From the NCBI GenBank assembly GCA_964542665.1, contig CAZIUF010000026.1, forward strand, positions 1-12,259: a stretch of 12,259 bases of DNA, read 5' to 3'. Below, piece after piece: positions 7,006-12,259 of the stretch. The position numbers and the translations under genes were made by a program. Origin of the DNA: JAGOLU01 sp964542665. GTDB lineage: Bacteria; Patescibacteriota; Microgenomatia; UBA1406; GWC2-37-13. Each line of letters opens with the position of its first letter. Position 1 is the stretch's first letter. The notes beneath the pieces are model-generated. The model saw only the letters and a list, made by a program, of their open reading frames with translations, was not told the origin of the DNA and made no database searches.

Positions 7006-7982
7006 AGTCTCACTCTCCCCTCTTTTCTATCCTCCTCCCCACTCATAATCGAGCTGATGCAATCGGCGCATGTATTGAGTCGGTTATCACTCAATCTGAG
7101 TCTGACTGGGAGCTTCTGATCGTCGGGGATGGATGTATAGATGATACTGAGCAGGTAGTACAACACTATCGTGCACGTGATGAGCGTATCCACTGGTATC
7201 CATTTGCCAAGGGTCCCGGATTTGGCTATGCTCACCGCAACACTGTGATGGATCGTGCACGTGGCAAGTATGTCGCATTTGCAGCTCACGACGATCTCTG
7301 GTTTCCTGATCATCTCGAGCACTTCAGGACATACTTCGACTCGTATCCTTCATGCCAGTTCGCATGCTCAAGGCCATTGTGGGTACATCCTGATGGGAAG
7401 ATCATCCCGTCACTTTTTAATATCACTGACCCAGATGTCTTTGCAGTTTTTATGTCGAGCTACAATGAAATCCCCGCAAACTCTGTGGTATATACGCTGC
7501 AAGCTATGCGTACGGCTGGGTCATGGGACGACCGTCTCCCTGATGCTGCTGATCTAGCTCTTTGGCGCAAGATCATCACGCACATATCCCCAGATCACGT
7601 GCCTGTTCCTGAAGTTGTGGGGTATATTTCGACCCCAACCACTCTCCATACAAGAGCCATATGGCGCAAGACGGGTAATGCGTGGAATGCTCAACTGCTC
7701 AAGACGTATGATGCGTTGTGTGTGCGATCTCACTATCTCCAGACATTGAATGTACCCCCGGAGGAGAACATTGCGCAGACATGGTCAATCTGGAACCATC
7801 TCAAAGATGCATCTTGGGCTGAGTCAGTCCGCCGCAATTCTGAGGCACTCATCGATGCAGTGGCCCGCGATAGCCTCGGTGAGGCACGGTCGTTGACAGA
7901 TCTCGATCGGGTGAGAAGCACACGAGGATATCGAGCATTGGAGAAATTGAGAAAGATCCGCACATATTTGCTCAACTGGTGA
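6999..7982 (+). CDS. Glycosyltransferase family 2 with C-terminal extension
   Basis: 327 aa. The ATG lies inside the end of the epimerase gene (ATGGTGA, stop at 7003-7005), so translation is probably coupled; GTG at 7002 is an alternative. GT-A core: FSILLPTHNRADAI (9-22), the LLIVGDGCIDDTEQV stretch (39-53) with the acidic pair displaced to DG, AHRNTVMDRARGKYVAF (78-94), and AAHDDLWFPDHL (95-106), where HDD takes the DxD place. About 130 residues follow the core (from 195), carrying several Trp and Arg residues and no obvious domain; they could be an oligomerisation or acceptor element. Arginine codons are mostly CGN (20 of 25). Acceptor and donor unknown. Confidence 0.87.
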   Translation: MVKSHSPLFSILLPTHNRADAIGACIESVITQSESDWELLIVGDGCIDDTEQVVQHYRARDERIHWYPFAKGPGFGYAHRNTVMDRARGKYVAFAAHDDLWFPDHLEHFRTYFDSYPSCQFACSRPLWVHPDGKIIPSLFNITDPDVFAVFMSSYNEIPANSVVYTLQAMRTAGSWDDRLPDAADLALWRKIITHISPDHVPVPEVVGYISTPTTLHTRAIWRKTGNAWNAQLLKTYDALCVRSHYLQTLNVPPEENIAQTWSIWNHLKDASWAESVRRNSEALIDAVARDSLGEARSLTDLDRVRSTRGYRALEKLRKIRTYLLNW

Positions 7983-8041
7983 AGTGAAAACTGTGTTCGC
8001 TGATATATCATAGATTCACATATTAGGTCAATTCATCTATG

Positions 8042-8050
8042 TGGTATAAC
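8042..8050 (+). promoter_or_regulatory. Extended -10 promoter before the membrane-protein gene
   Basis: TGGTATAAC at 8042-8050 is an extended -10 (TGn plus TATAAC). Six bases then separate it from ATG at 8057. No good -35 is seen, as is common for extended -10 promoters. The upstream ATG at 8039 lies inside or before this element and would not be on the transcript. Confidence 0.6.
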
Positions 8051-8056
8051 TTATCC

Positions 8057-9421
8057 ATGCGATCATTTACTCGCCTCATCACGATATATCTCCTCTGTTT
8101 GGCAGGACTTCTTGTGCTCTACGGCTATACGCTCAAGACCTATATCCCCAGTGGCGATGATCTGTACATGATCAGCGGTGCACCGACTACATTTACGAAC
8201 TTTATCAGTCGATTTGGAGATTTTTCAGGTCAGTACCGCCCCCTCGGGACACTTCTTTTCAATATATACAAGCCGCTCATCCCCCACTATGCGCTCATGT
8301 TCCTGCTCAATCTCACCATATTTGCGTGGGCCCCGACACTCCTCTATACCATACTGCGACGGTTTGTCTCGATGACCATTGCTACGCTACTGACTTTTGC
8401 CATGATGATATCTCCTATCATGTTTTACCATATATTTGCCCTTGCTGGACTTAATAACACTCTTGTGTTGATCTCTGCGCTTTTTCTTTCTTATGTCGCT
8501 CTGGAGACAAAAAGACAAACAGCTCTGTCAACCATCATCATAAGTGTTGGGGTATGGATAGTTACCATCGGGATCAAGGAGACATTTTTGATCCACTCAT
8601 TTCTCTTAAGTCTTATCTGCTACAGACCCTTCTCAAAAAAGATCAGTGCATGCTGCATATTGGGTATCTGGCTCGTGACTTTTGGCTTCATAGCAGTCCA
8701 CATACTCTCATACAAACAGGTGGATCCTAACTATTCCTTTATCTTCACCACGCAACAGGTAGTCACCAATATGGGTCTCATCATCCCATGGCTCATCAAC
8801 TTTCCTCGTGGATGGCAATACGGCGCACCGCTTCATCGATCTATCTTTGCTTTCCCTATCATTTTGGTATGGATTTCGACGATGGCGCTAGTTGTGGGTC
8901 TCATTAGAAAGAATTCGCGAAAACACCTTGCGCTGATCGTAGTTGCCCTGGTCATATCGCTTTCACCCTACTTATTCCTCAGTCGAGTGCTCACGTACTA
9001 TCTCGATGCGACTGTCTGCATCATCATCTTTAGCATTGCATATGGGATCAGGCACATACCCATAGGTAGAGGTATAGCGATCATTTCTGTGTTTTGTCTC
9101 GCTGCACTCGCACATTTTCTCATCATCAGCCCACAATGGCATACATATTCCTTTGTTGCAAATGCCAACGAGACCGCACACAACTTCGTGCAGACCGTCC
9201 GGGCATCAGTGCGTCTCGATACCGATACTGTTTGTATTGTGAATCATTCAAAAGGTGGCTGGGCTACCCAAGATGGTCAGTTGATCCATTTTGTCTATCC
9301 GGATCGACATATCAAGATCATCTCGACGACCCTCTCATCACCACCATCTGTGTGCAGGAAGCAGAGTGCAGTCACTCTGGTAAACGACGATAGAAAATAT
9401 CGCGTGTATACAGGTAAATGA
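8057..9421 (+). CDS. Multi-pass membrane protein, possible GT-C glycosyltransferase
   Basis: 454 aa from ATG at 8057; ATG at 8039 would add six residues but overlaps the extended -10. About ten hydrophobic segments are visible, starting with residues 7-26 and ending near 330-350, followed by a soluble C-terminal region of about 100 residues. The first extracytoplasmic loop contains SGDDLYMISGAP (32-43) and YRPLG (60-64). An acidic pair after TM1 and a later RP pair are seen in GT-C enzymes of the PMT/ArnT and related superfamily, which use polyprenyl-phosphate sugars outside the cytoplasm. That fits the DPM1-like gene across the divergent spacer, but the family link is my inference. O-antigen polymerase or flippase are alternatives; I do not see the repeat pattern of Wzx. 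A cysteine pair lies near residue 198 (SACC). Confidence 0.72.
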   Translation: MRSFTRLITIYLLCLAGLLVLYGYTLKTYIPSGDDLYMISGAPTTFTNFISRFGDFSGQYRPLGTLLFNIYKPLIPHYALMFLLNLTIFAWAPTLLYTILRRFVSMTIATLLTFAMMISPIMFYHIFALAGLNNTLVLISALFLSYVALETKRQTALSTIIISVGVWIVTIGIKETFLIHSFLLSLICYRPFSKKISACCILGIWLVTFGFIAVHILSYKQVDPNYSFIFTTQQVVTNMGLIIPWLINFPRGWQYGAPLHRSIFAFPIILVWISTMALVVGLIRKNSRKHLALIVVALVISLSPYLFLSRVLTYYLDATVCIIIFSIAYGIRHIPIGRGIAIISVFCLAALAHFLIISPQWHTYSFVANANETAHNFVQTVRASVRLDTDTVCIVNHSKGGWATQDGQLIHFVYPDRHIKIISTTLSSPPSVCRKQSAVTLVNDDRKYRVYTGK

Positions 9422-9537
9422 ATCTACACCTCCGATCGGAAAATGCTCCTCAGGACTGTTCCGGAAATATGTGTCTGGCTACCGAAGTTGCAGAAATAGT
9501 ACAAAATGCATCTTAATAGATCTATATTGAGTTGAGG

Positions 9538-9543
9538 TATACT
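9538..9543 (+). promoter_or_regulatory. -10 box (TATACT) before a GTG start
   Basis: TATACT is followed by seven bases and GTG at 9551. An in-frame TAG at 9545-9547 forces the start of the next gene to lie at or after 9551, so the short distance does not result from choosing the wrong start. No -35 hexamer of note upstream. Confidence 0.5.
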
Positions 9544-9550
9544 ATAGTTT

Positions 9551-10345
9551 GTGAAGGTATCTATCATCATCCCTACCCTTTTCCCGCCTGTTGATTTGTC
9601 AGGGCGAGTGGGGTTGCTCAGTCAGGATGGAAATGTATTAGAAGTCATCGTAGTGGCAAATGGTGCCACTGTAGACCTGCATCAGACACAAAAAGTTAAA
9701 GTGATCCAGCTTGAGAAAAATCAAGGATTCACCGGTGCGTCAAACGCTGGTGCCCGCGTCGCGGCTGGTGATCTTTTGCTTTTTTTAAATGACGACTGTG
9801 TGATTAACAACCACACTCTTGACCAGCTCTTGCAGTTTCTCGTACAAAACCCTTCTCTCGCCGCCACTCAGCCAGTTGTACGCAAACTGGATGGATCGAT
9901 CGAACATGTTGGATTCGTCGTTGATACCCAGATCGGCAAAGCTACTCCCATCACGTCGATTGATGATTGGAAAATCAAAAAAGATAACTCAAGCTATGGA
10001 TTGTCTGCTACCTGTCTGCTCATCAAAAACGAAGTGTTTAAAAGTGTGGGTATGTTTGATGAATCTTTTCATAGCTATCTCGAGGACGTTGATTTGGCTA
10101 TCAAGTTACGAAAAAAGGAGTATACATTTTCGGCTTGTCCGGAAGCCTCAGTCACTCATGCGCACATGGCGACCAGTCAAAAAATGGGGATATATAAACA
10201 GAAACGAGATATGGTGAATTGGTGGCGTCTGATCATCAAGTATCCTAACGTCTTCCCTCGTACTCCTCAGCTTTTTGTAGAGCGTGGACGCAATCTAAGC
10301 GGATTTCTGAAAAAAGCATTGAGTGTTGCTTTTGGACGCGGATAG
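9551..10345 (+). CDS. Rhamnosyltransferase-like glycosyltransferase, family 2 (WbbL type)
   Basis: 264 aa, GTG start fixed by an in-frame stop four bases earlier and by the conserved first strand MKVSIIIPTL. GT-A fold: VIVVANGA (33-40), KNQGFTGASNAGARVAAGDL (56-75), the classical WbbL/RfbF sequence after the second strand, LLFLNDDC (76-83) with the DxD-equivalent NDD, and the late block GMFDESFHSYLEDVDLAIKL (167-186) with the E178/D179/D181 catalytic cluster. THAHMATS (202-209) is the conserved terminal histidine motif of this subfamily. Related proteins commonly transfer L-rhamnose, but donor type cannot be read from sequence. It lies between the membrane protein (129-nt gap) and the cupin (67-nt gap) and appears to have its own promoter. 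Confidence 0.88.
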   Translation: MKVSIIIPTLFPPVDLSGRVGLLSQDGNVLEVIVVANGATVDLHQTQKVKVIQLEKNQGFTGASNAGARVAAGDLLLFLNDDCVINNHTLDQLLQFLVQNPSLAATQPVVRKLDGSIEHVGFVVDTQIGKATPITSIDDWKIKKDNSSYGLSATCLLIKNEVFKSVGMFDESFHSYLEDVDLAIKLRKKEYTFSACPEASVTHAHMATSQKMGIYKQKRDMVNWWRLIIKYPNVFPRTPQLFVERGRNLSGFLKKALSVAFGRG

Positions 10346-10369
10346 TATTGCTTCTGATGGATATTATTG

Positions 10370-10392
10370 TTTCATAGTTTATATTTCATAGT
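10370..10392 (+). repeat. Short direct repeat TTTCATAGT x2
   Basis: TTTCATAGT occurs at 10370-10378 and 10384-10392, spaced 14 nt, just upstream of the cupin gene's -10 box. It could be an activator or repressor half-site pair, or chance in AT-rich spacer DNA. Confidence 0.3.
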
Positions 10393-10400
10393 CTGTGTTC

Positions 10401-10406
10401 TATGAT
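10401..10406 (+). promoter_or_regulatory. -10 box (TATGAT) before the cupin gene
   Basis: TATGAT, then exactly six bases, then ATG at 10413. The spacing matches the two other ATG-started plus-strand genes with this arrangement. No clear -35. Confidence 0.5.
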
Positions 10407-10412
10407 ACTCAC

Positions 10413-10919
10413 ATGACACTCGCCTATCCGCCCGGTACCGAGAAGCCAACCGCAATCGAGACCACGCTCGCCTATGCCCGTGAGCTCAATCTACATCTCG
10501 TCGAGCAAGATATTTTGAAACCGTGGGGCGCGTACTTTCGTTTTGATGAGCAAGATGTCACCCGTTTTATCGAGATATTTTTTGCAGATCAGAATATTTC
10601 TCGTGCGGGCATGCTCACGCCAAAGTTTCTCCTCATCGCGCCTGGTGAGGCACTGTCGTGGCAGTATCACTATCGCCGCTCTGAGGTGTGGAGGGTTGCC
10701 TGCGGTCCTATCCAAGTGATTCAGAATATGAGTGATGAGCTCCTCGACCCAAAAACATATCAAACAGGCGATCTCGTCGCCCATGCAGTCCTCATGCGAC
10801 ATCGCCTGATGGGAGCCGAAACGTGGGGGCTCGTCGCCGAAGTCTGGCAGCATACGGATCCGGCTCGGCCGTCCGAGGAAGCCGATATCGTCCGCCTCGC
10901 CGATCTCTACAATCGATGA
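10413..10919 (+). CDS. Type II phosphomannose isomerase-like cupin
   Basis: 168 aa from ATG at 10413; the frame also has GTG at 10395, but that lies upstream of the -10 box. A single cupin domain like the C-terminal isomerase half of bifunctional ManC/AlgA proteins, without the nucleotidyltransferase half. Family marks: KPWGAYFRF (36-44), the hallmark start; APGEALSWQYHYRRSEVWRV (76-95), with metal ligands Q84, H86 and E91; H130 in MRHRLMG; AEVWQ (142-146); and the terminal block EEADIVRLADLYNR (155-168). The likely reaction is interconversion of fructose-6-phosphate and mannose-6-phosphate in a Zn/Co-type cupin; other sugar-phosphate isomerases share this fold. It is the last sugar gene, ending in TGA at 10917-10919, and would feed GDP-mannose and hence the Fcl route. 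Confidence 0.82.
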   Translation: MTLAYPPGTEKPTAIETTLAYARELNLHLVEQDILKPWGAYFRFDEQDVTRFIEIFFADQNISRAGMLTPKFLLIAPGEALSWQYHYRRSEVWRVACGPIQVIQNMSDELLDPKTYQTGDLVAHAVLMRHRLMGAETWGLVAEVWQHTDPARPSEEADIVRLADLYNR

Positions 10920-10935
10920 GTCGTCAATTTTTGTC

Positions 10936-10955
10936 ATTCCGGTGTATACCGGAAT
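10936..10955. repeat. Palindromic intergenic repeat (8-bp stem, 4-nt loop)
   Basis: ATTCCGGT (10936-10943), loop GTAT, ACCGGAAT (10948-10955), a perfect 8-bp inverted repeat set in GTCATTCC...GGAATC context. This resembles the widely dispersed ATTCC-N-GGAAT family (for example Neisseria dRS3). It has no downstream T-run in either direction, so it is more likely a dispersed repeat than an intrinsic terminator for the cupin gene. The following CTCGCTCGCTCG is a short tandem repeat. Confidence 0.6.
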
Positions 10956-10982
10956 CTATCCTCGCTCGCTCGATTCGTTCGG

Positions 10983-10988
10983 TATAAT
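10983..10988 (+). promoter_or_regulatory. -10 box for tRNA-Trp
   Basis: Perfect TATAAT 11 nt upstream of the tRNA 5' end, which would place the start site about 4-6 nt before the mature tRNA. No recognisable -35 is present at 16-18 nt. Confidence 0.6.
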
Positions 10989-10999
10989 ATATCGCCGTT

Positions 11000-11070
11000 G
11001 GGCCCGTAGTTTAATGGTAGAACAGGGGTCTCCAAAACCTCTAATGGGAGTCCGATTCTCTCCGGGCCTG
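11000..11070 (+). tRNA. tRNA-Trp (anticodon CCA)
   Basis: A complete 71-nt cloverleaf. The acceptor stem pairs 11000-11006 (GGGCCCG) with 11063-11069, including a G-U at position 1-72. The D arm is 11009-11023 with GG in the loop. The anticodon stem is 11025-11029 / 11037-11041 and the loop CTCCAAA carries anticodon CCA at 11032-11034. There is a 4-nt variable loop. The T arm is 11046-11062. The discriminator base is G (11070), the bacterial tRNA-Trp identity base. The 3' CCA is not encoded: CCT follows, so CCA must be added after processing. Matches the bacterial tRNA-Trp pattern closely. Confidence 0.96.
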
Positions 11071-11102
11071 CCTACGCTAACGCTTCGGCAGGTAAACCTG
11101 CC
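11067..11102 (+). repeat. Overlapping inverted repeats in the tRNA-Trp 3' trailer
   Basis: CCTGCC occurs at 11067-11072 and 11097-11102, with its complement GGCAGG at 11087-11092. GGCAGG can pair either with the first copy (14-nt loop containing ACGCTAACGCTTC) or with the second (loop TAAA). The first copy includes the last three bases of the acceptor stem and the discriminator. The second hairpin is followed within 7 nt by TTTTCTT (11109-11115), so it may be the tRNA's terminator. The internal AGCGT-T-AGCGT (minus strand) hints at a dispersed repeat element. Confidence 0.5.
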
Positions 11103-11117
11103 AGGCACTTTTCTTGA

Positions 11118-11132
11118 CCCCGCTTTGCGGGG
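11118..11132. terminator. GC-rich hairpin between convergent tRNA-Trp and membrane-protein gene
   Basis: CCCCGC (11118-11123), TTT, GCGGGG (11127-11132), a 6-bp all-GC stem. It lies 13 nt beyond the stop of the minus-strand gene and 48 nt beyond the tRNA. A strict T-tract is absent next to it on both strands (a plus-strand T-run appears only at 11150), so function as a bidirectional terminator is tentative. Confidence 0.35.
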
Positions 11133-11145
11133 AGTTTGGAAATGA

Positions 11146-11691
11146 CTACTTTTTTGCCGTGTCTTTGAGTGAAAGCACGATCTGATCCGCGATCTGGGTG
11201 TACTTCTGCTTCTCCAAATCTGACAGGTCTGGGGATTTGAAGGTGAAATTGACAGAAATATTGTCAAACTCAGGGAATTTTTTTGTAAAAATTGGCATTA
11301 AATAACATGTCTGAGATGTGTCCTTCGCAAAATACTCATAGTTCGTTGTTCCAACTCTTTGACCTCGAAAAATGGTCTTGTTATCAAGAGTTCCTATCTC
11401 TGTGAGTGGGGTGTCTTTGGGCGGTGGCAAGCATCTATCCCCTCCGGTGCGGCTAGGGTCAGTTTCATGAAGGATTCTCTTGATTAGAATGGAAATGTTG
11501 TTATCTGAAACCTCGAGTAATACATTACCAGATTCATTAACATTCATTGTCTGAGGGTACAATATTGACACTGCAGCCTTCTGAAATGTATAGGGCACTG
11601 GTTTTTCTTGGGTCTTGTCCATCATAAAAACCAATCCAGCAGATATGGCCACGATGACCAGTATCGAGATGCCTAATAGAGTTTTTAACAT
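11146..11691 (-). CDS. Membrane-anchored protein of unknown function
   Basis: 181 aa that I do not recognise. One N-terminal hydrophobic segment (about 4-24) follows a short basic start and would anchor the rest outside the cytoplasm; no lipobox cysteine is present, so it is a membrane anchor or uncleaved signal. The extracytoplasmic part has two cysteines (CLPPP near 89-93 and TCYL near 131-134), which could form a disulfide, and is followed by a beta-rich C-terminal half ending in a lysine pair. Only one base separates its start from the stop of the upstream peptidase gene, so the two are almost certainly co-transcribed. No Shine-Dalgarno sequence. The stop is TAG at 11146-11148. A partner or inhibitor of the peptidase is possible but unproven. 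Confidence 0.75.
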   Translation of the reverse strand: MLKTLLGISILVIVAISAGLVFMMDKTQEKPVPYTFQKAAVSILYPQTMNVNESGNVLLEVSDNNISILIKRILHETDPSRTGGDRCLPPPKDTPLTEIGTLDNKTIFRGQRVGTTNYEYFAKDTSQTCYLMPIFTKKFPEFDNISVNFTFKSPDLSDLEKQKYTQIADQIVLSLKDTAKK

Positions 11692-11692
11692 A

Positions 11693-12259
11693 TTACTTGG
11701 GTACTAATTGATAATTAAACCAGATATTACTGGTTGGTATATTTCCATTCCTGTCAAGGCAATATACCGCGCCATTTCCATTTGCAGTATATCTTTGTCC
11801 AGGATCCTTGGTCAAATCTTCCCAAGTGTCGTTTGAGACGATACACCCGTTGTCAGTATAGCCTTTCGCCAAAATAATATGGCCTGGCGTCGCAAATGAA
11901 ATAATCGCTGGTTTATTCGATTGTAATGACTTTTTGATTGCCTCAAAATTATATGTCGTTGAGTACATATTCATGGGTATTCCCTTCCATTCCAGATATT
12001 TCTGTATATTTTCAGGCCCGTTATAATTGCAGTTTGGCGCAACAGCAGTCACTGCAAATGCCCCCTCGAGATTTGGACATGACTTGAGACTGTCGGGGAT
12101 ATTTTCATCAGCGAATACATGCGATCTGAGATCGTCAGGCGATGAATAGCTCAATTTCCCCATCGCTGCAGCGAGCATGACTGCAGATGATGCGCCACAA
12201 GTCTGATAACAGTTTGGTGGGTCGGGCTGGATACCATCATAAAATGTCCCGACTGGGCA
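11693..12259 (-). CDS. C39/papain-like cysteine peptidase, 5'-partial
   Basis: The frame is open to the right window edge; 188 residues are visible and the N-terminus, probably with a signal peptide, lies outside. Near the edge YQTCGASSAVMLAAAMG (codons about 12206-12158) matches the Peptidase_C39_2 cysteine motif, with the nucleophile codon TGT at 12197-12199 followed by Gly. PGHIILAKGYTDNG matches the histidine motif, and SNDTWED gives the usual Asn/Asp-Trp that follows. Family proteins cleave peptides, often after double glycine or at the cell envelope; the substrate is unknown. The internal ATG at 12176-12178 would remove the catalytic cysteine, so it is not the real start. Pairs with the downstream membrane protein (1-nt gap). 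Confidence 0.8.
   Translation of the reverse strand, partial: CPVGTFYDGIQPDPPNCYQTCGASSAVMLAAAMGKLSYSSPDDLRSHVFADENIPDSLKSCPNLEGAFAVTAVAPNCNYNGPENIQKYLEWKGIPMNMYSTTYNFEAIKKSLQSNKPAIISFATPGHIILAKGYTDNGCIVSNDTWEDLTKDPGQRYTANGNGAVYCLDRNGNIPTSNIWFNYQLVPK

Noticed and set aside
9422..9537. Small palindromes TCCGATCGGA and TTCCGGAA in the spacer after the membrane protein
   Set aside because: Short self-complementary words without T-runs or spacing that suggest a terminator or operator; compatible with chance.
9819..10217. 132-codon alternative frame inside the WbbL-like gene
   Set aside because: The other frame carries the full GT2 motif set; this frame shows no domain.
10395..10412. GTG start for the cupin gene
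   Set aside because: It is upstream of the TATGAT box; the ATG at 10413 fits the spacing of neighbouring genes.
10491..10937. A 148-codon open frame on the minus strand opposite the cupin gene
   Set aside because: The plus-strand frame has clear type II phosphomannose isomerase motifs throughout; the minus frame shows no domain and is a codon-bias shadow.
11000..11070. tRNA-Trp as an integration (att) site for a mobile element
   Set aside because: No integrase gene and no second copy of the tRNA 3' end are seen within the window.
1..12259. Recoded UGA (as in Gracilibacteria / Absconditabacteria)
   Set aside because: TGA ends several well-defined genes at the expected family length (fcl, RmlC-like, cupin), and no conserved domain reads through an in-frame TGA.

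Overview
The window is a surface-polysaccharide / glycan biosynthesis locus from a bacterium using the standard bacterial code (TGA is a real stop in several genes). The organism is probably an uncultivated lineage. Dense packing, almost no Shine-Dalgarno sequences, -10 boxes sitting directly in front of start codons, and intergenic palindromic repeats would fit Patescibacteria (CPR). That assignment is an inference, not a marker-gene result.

Layout. Left arm (1-6388): a 5'-truncated FkbM-type methyltransferase on the plus strand converges, with a 23-nt overlap, on a run of six minus-strand genes. In transcription order these are a DPM1-like family 2 glycosyltransferase (GT), a second GT2, GDP-L-fucose synthase, a GT4, a class I SAM methyltransferase and a CgeB-like GT. 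Spacings are short and one pair overlaps as ATGA. Centre (6389-6492): a 104-bp divergent promoter region. Right arm (6493-10919): plus-strand genes for an RmlC-like cupin sugar epimerase, a GT2 (7-nt overlap), a multi-pass membrane protein that may be a GT-C enzyme, a rhamnosyltransferase-like GT2 and a phosphomannose-isomerase-type cupin. Right edge (10920-12259): a palindromic repeat, a tRNA-Trp with an unusual hairpin-rich 3' flank, then two minus-strand genes unrelated to sugars. These are a small membrane-anchored protein of unknown function and a partial C39/papain-like cysteine peptidase.

How the genes fit together. Fcl makes GDP-L-fucose. The type II phosphomannose-isomerase-like cupin could supply the mannose-6-phosphate at the head of that route, although the intermediate enzymes (GDP-mannose pyrophosphorylase, Gmd) are not in the window. 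The RmlC-like protein would epimerise a nucleotide-linked 4-keto sugar. The GT2, GT4 and CgeB-like enzymes would assemble the glycan on the cytoplasmic face. The DPM1-like GT would charge a polyprenyl phosphate that the membrane protein could use on the outer face. Two methyltransferases could decorate the chain.

The observation most worth following is regulatory. Four plus-strand genes (6493, 8057, 9551, 10413) each have a -10-like hexamer ending 6-7 nt before the start codon, which predicts separately promoted leaderless mRNAs in what would otherwise look like one operon. No intergenic stretch exceeds 300 bases. I see no CRISPR array, insertion sequence, phage gene or defence system.
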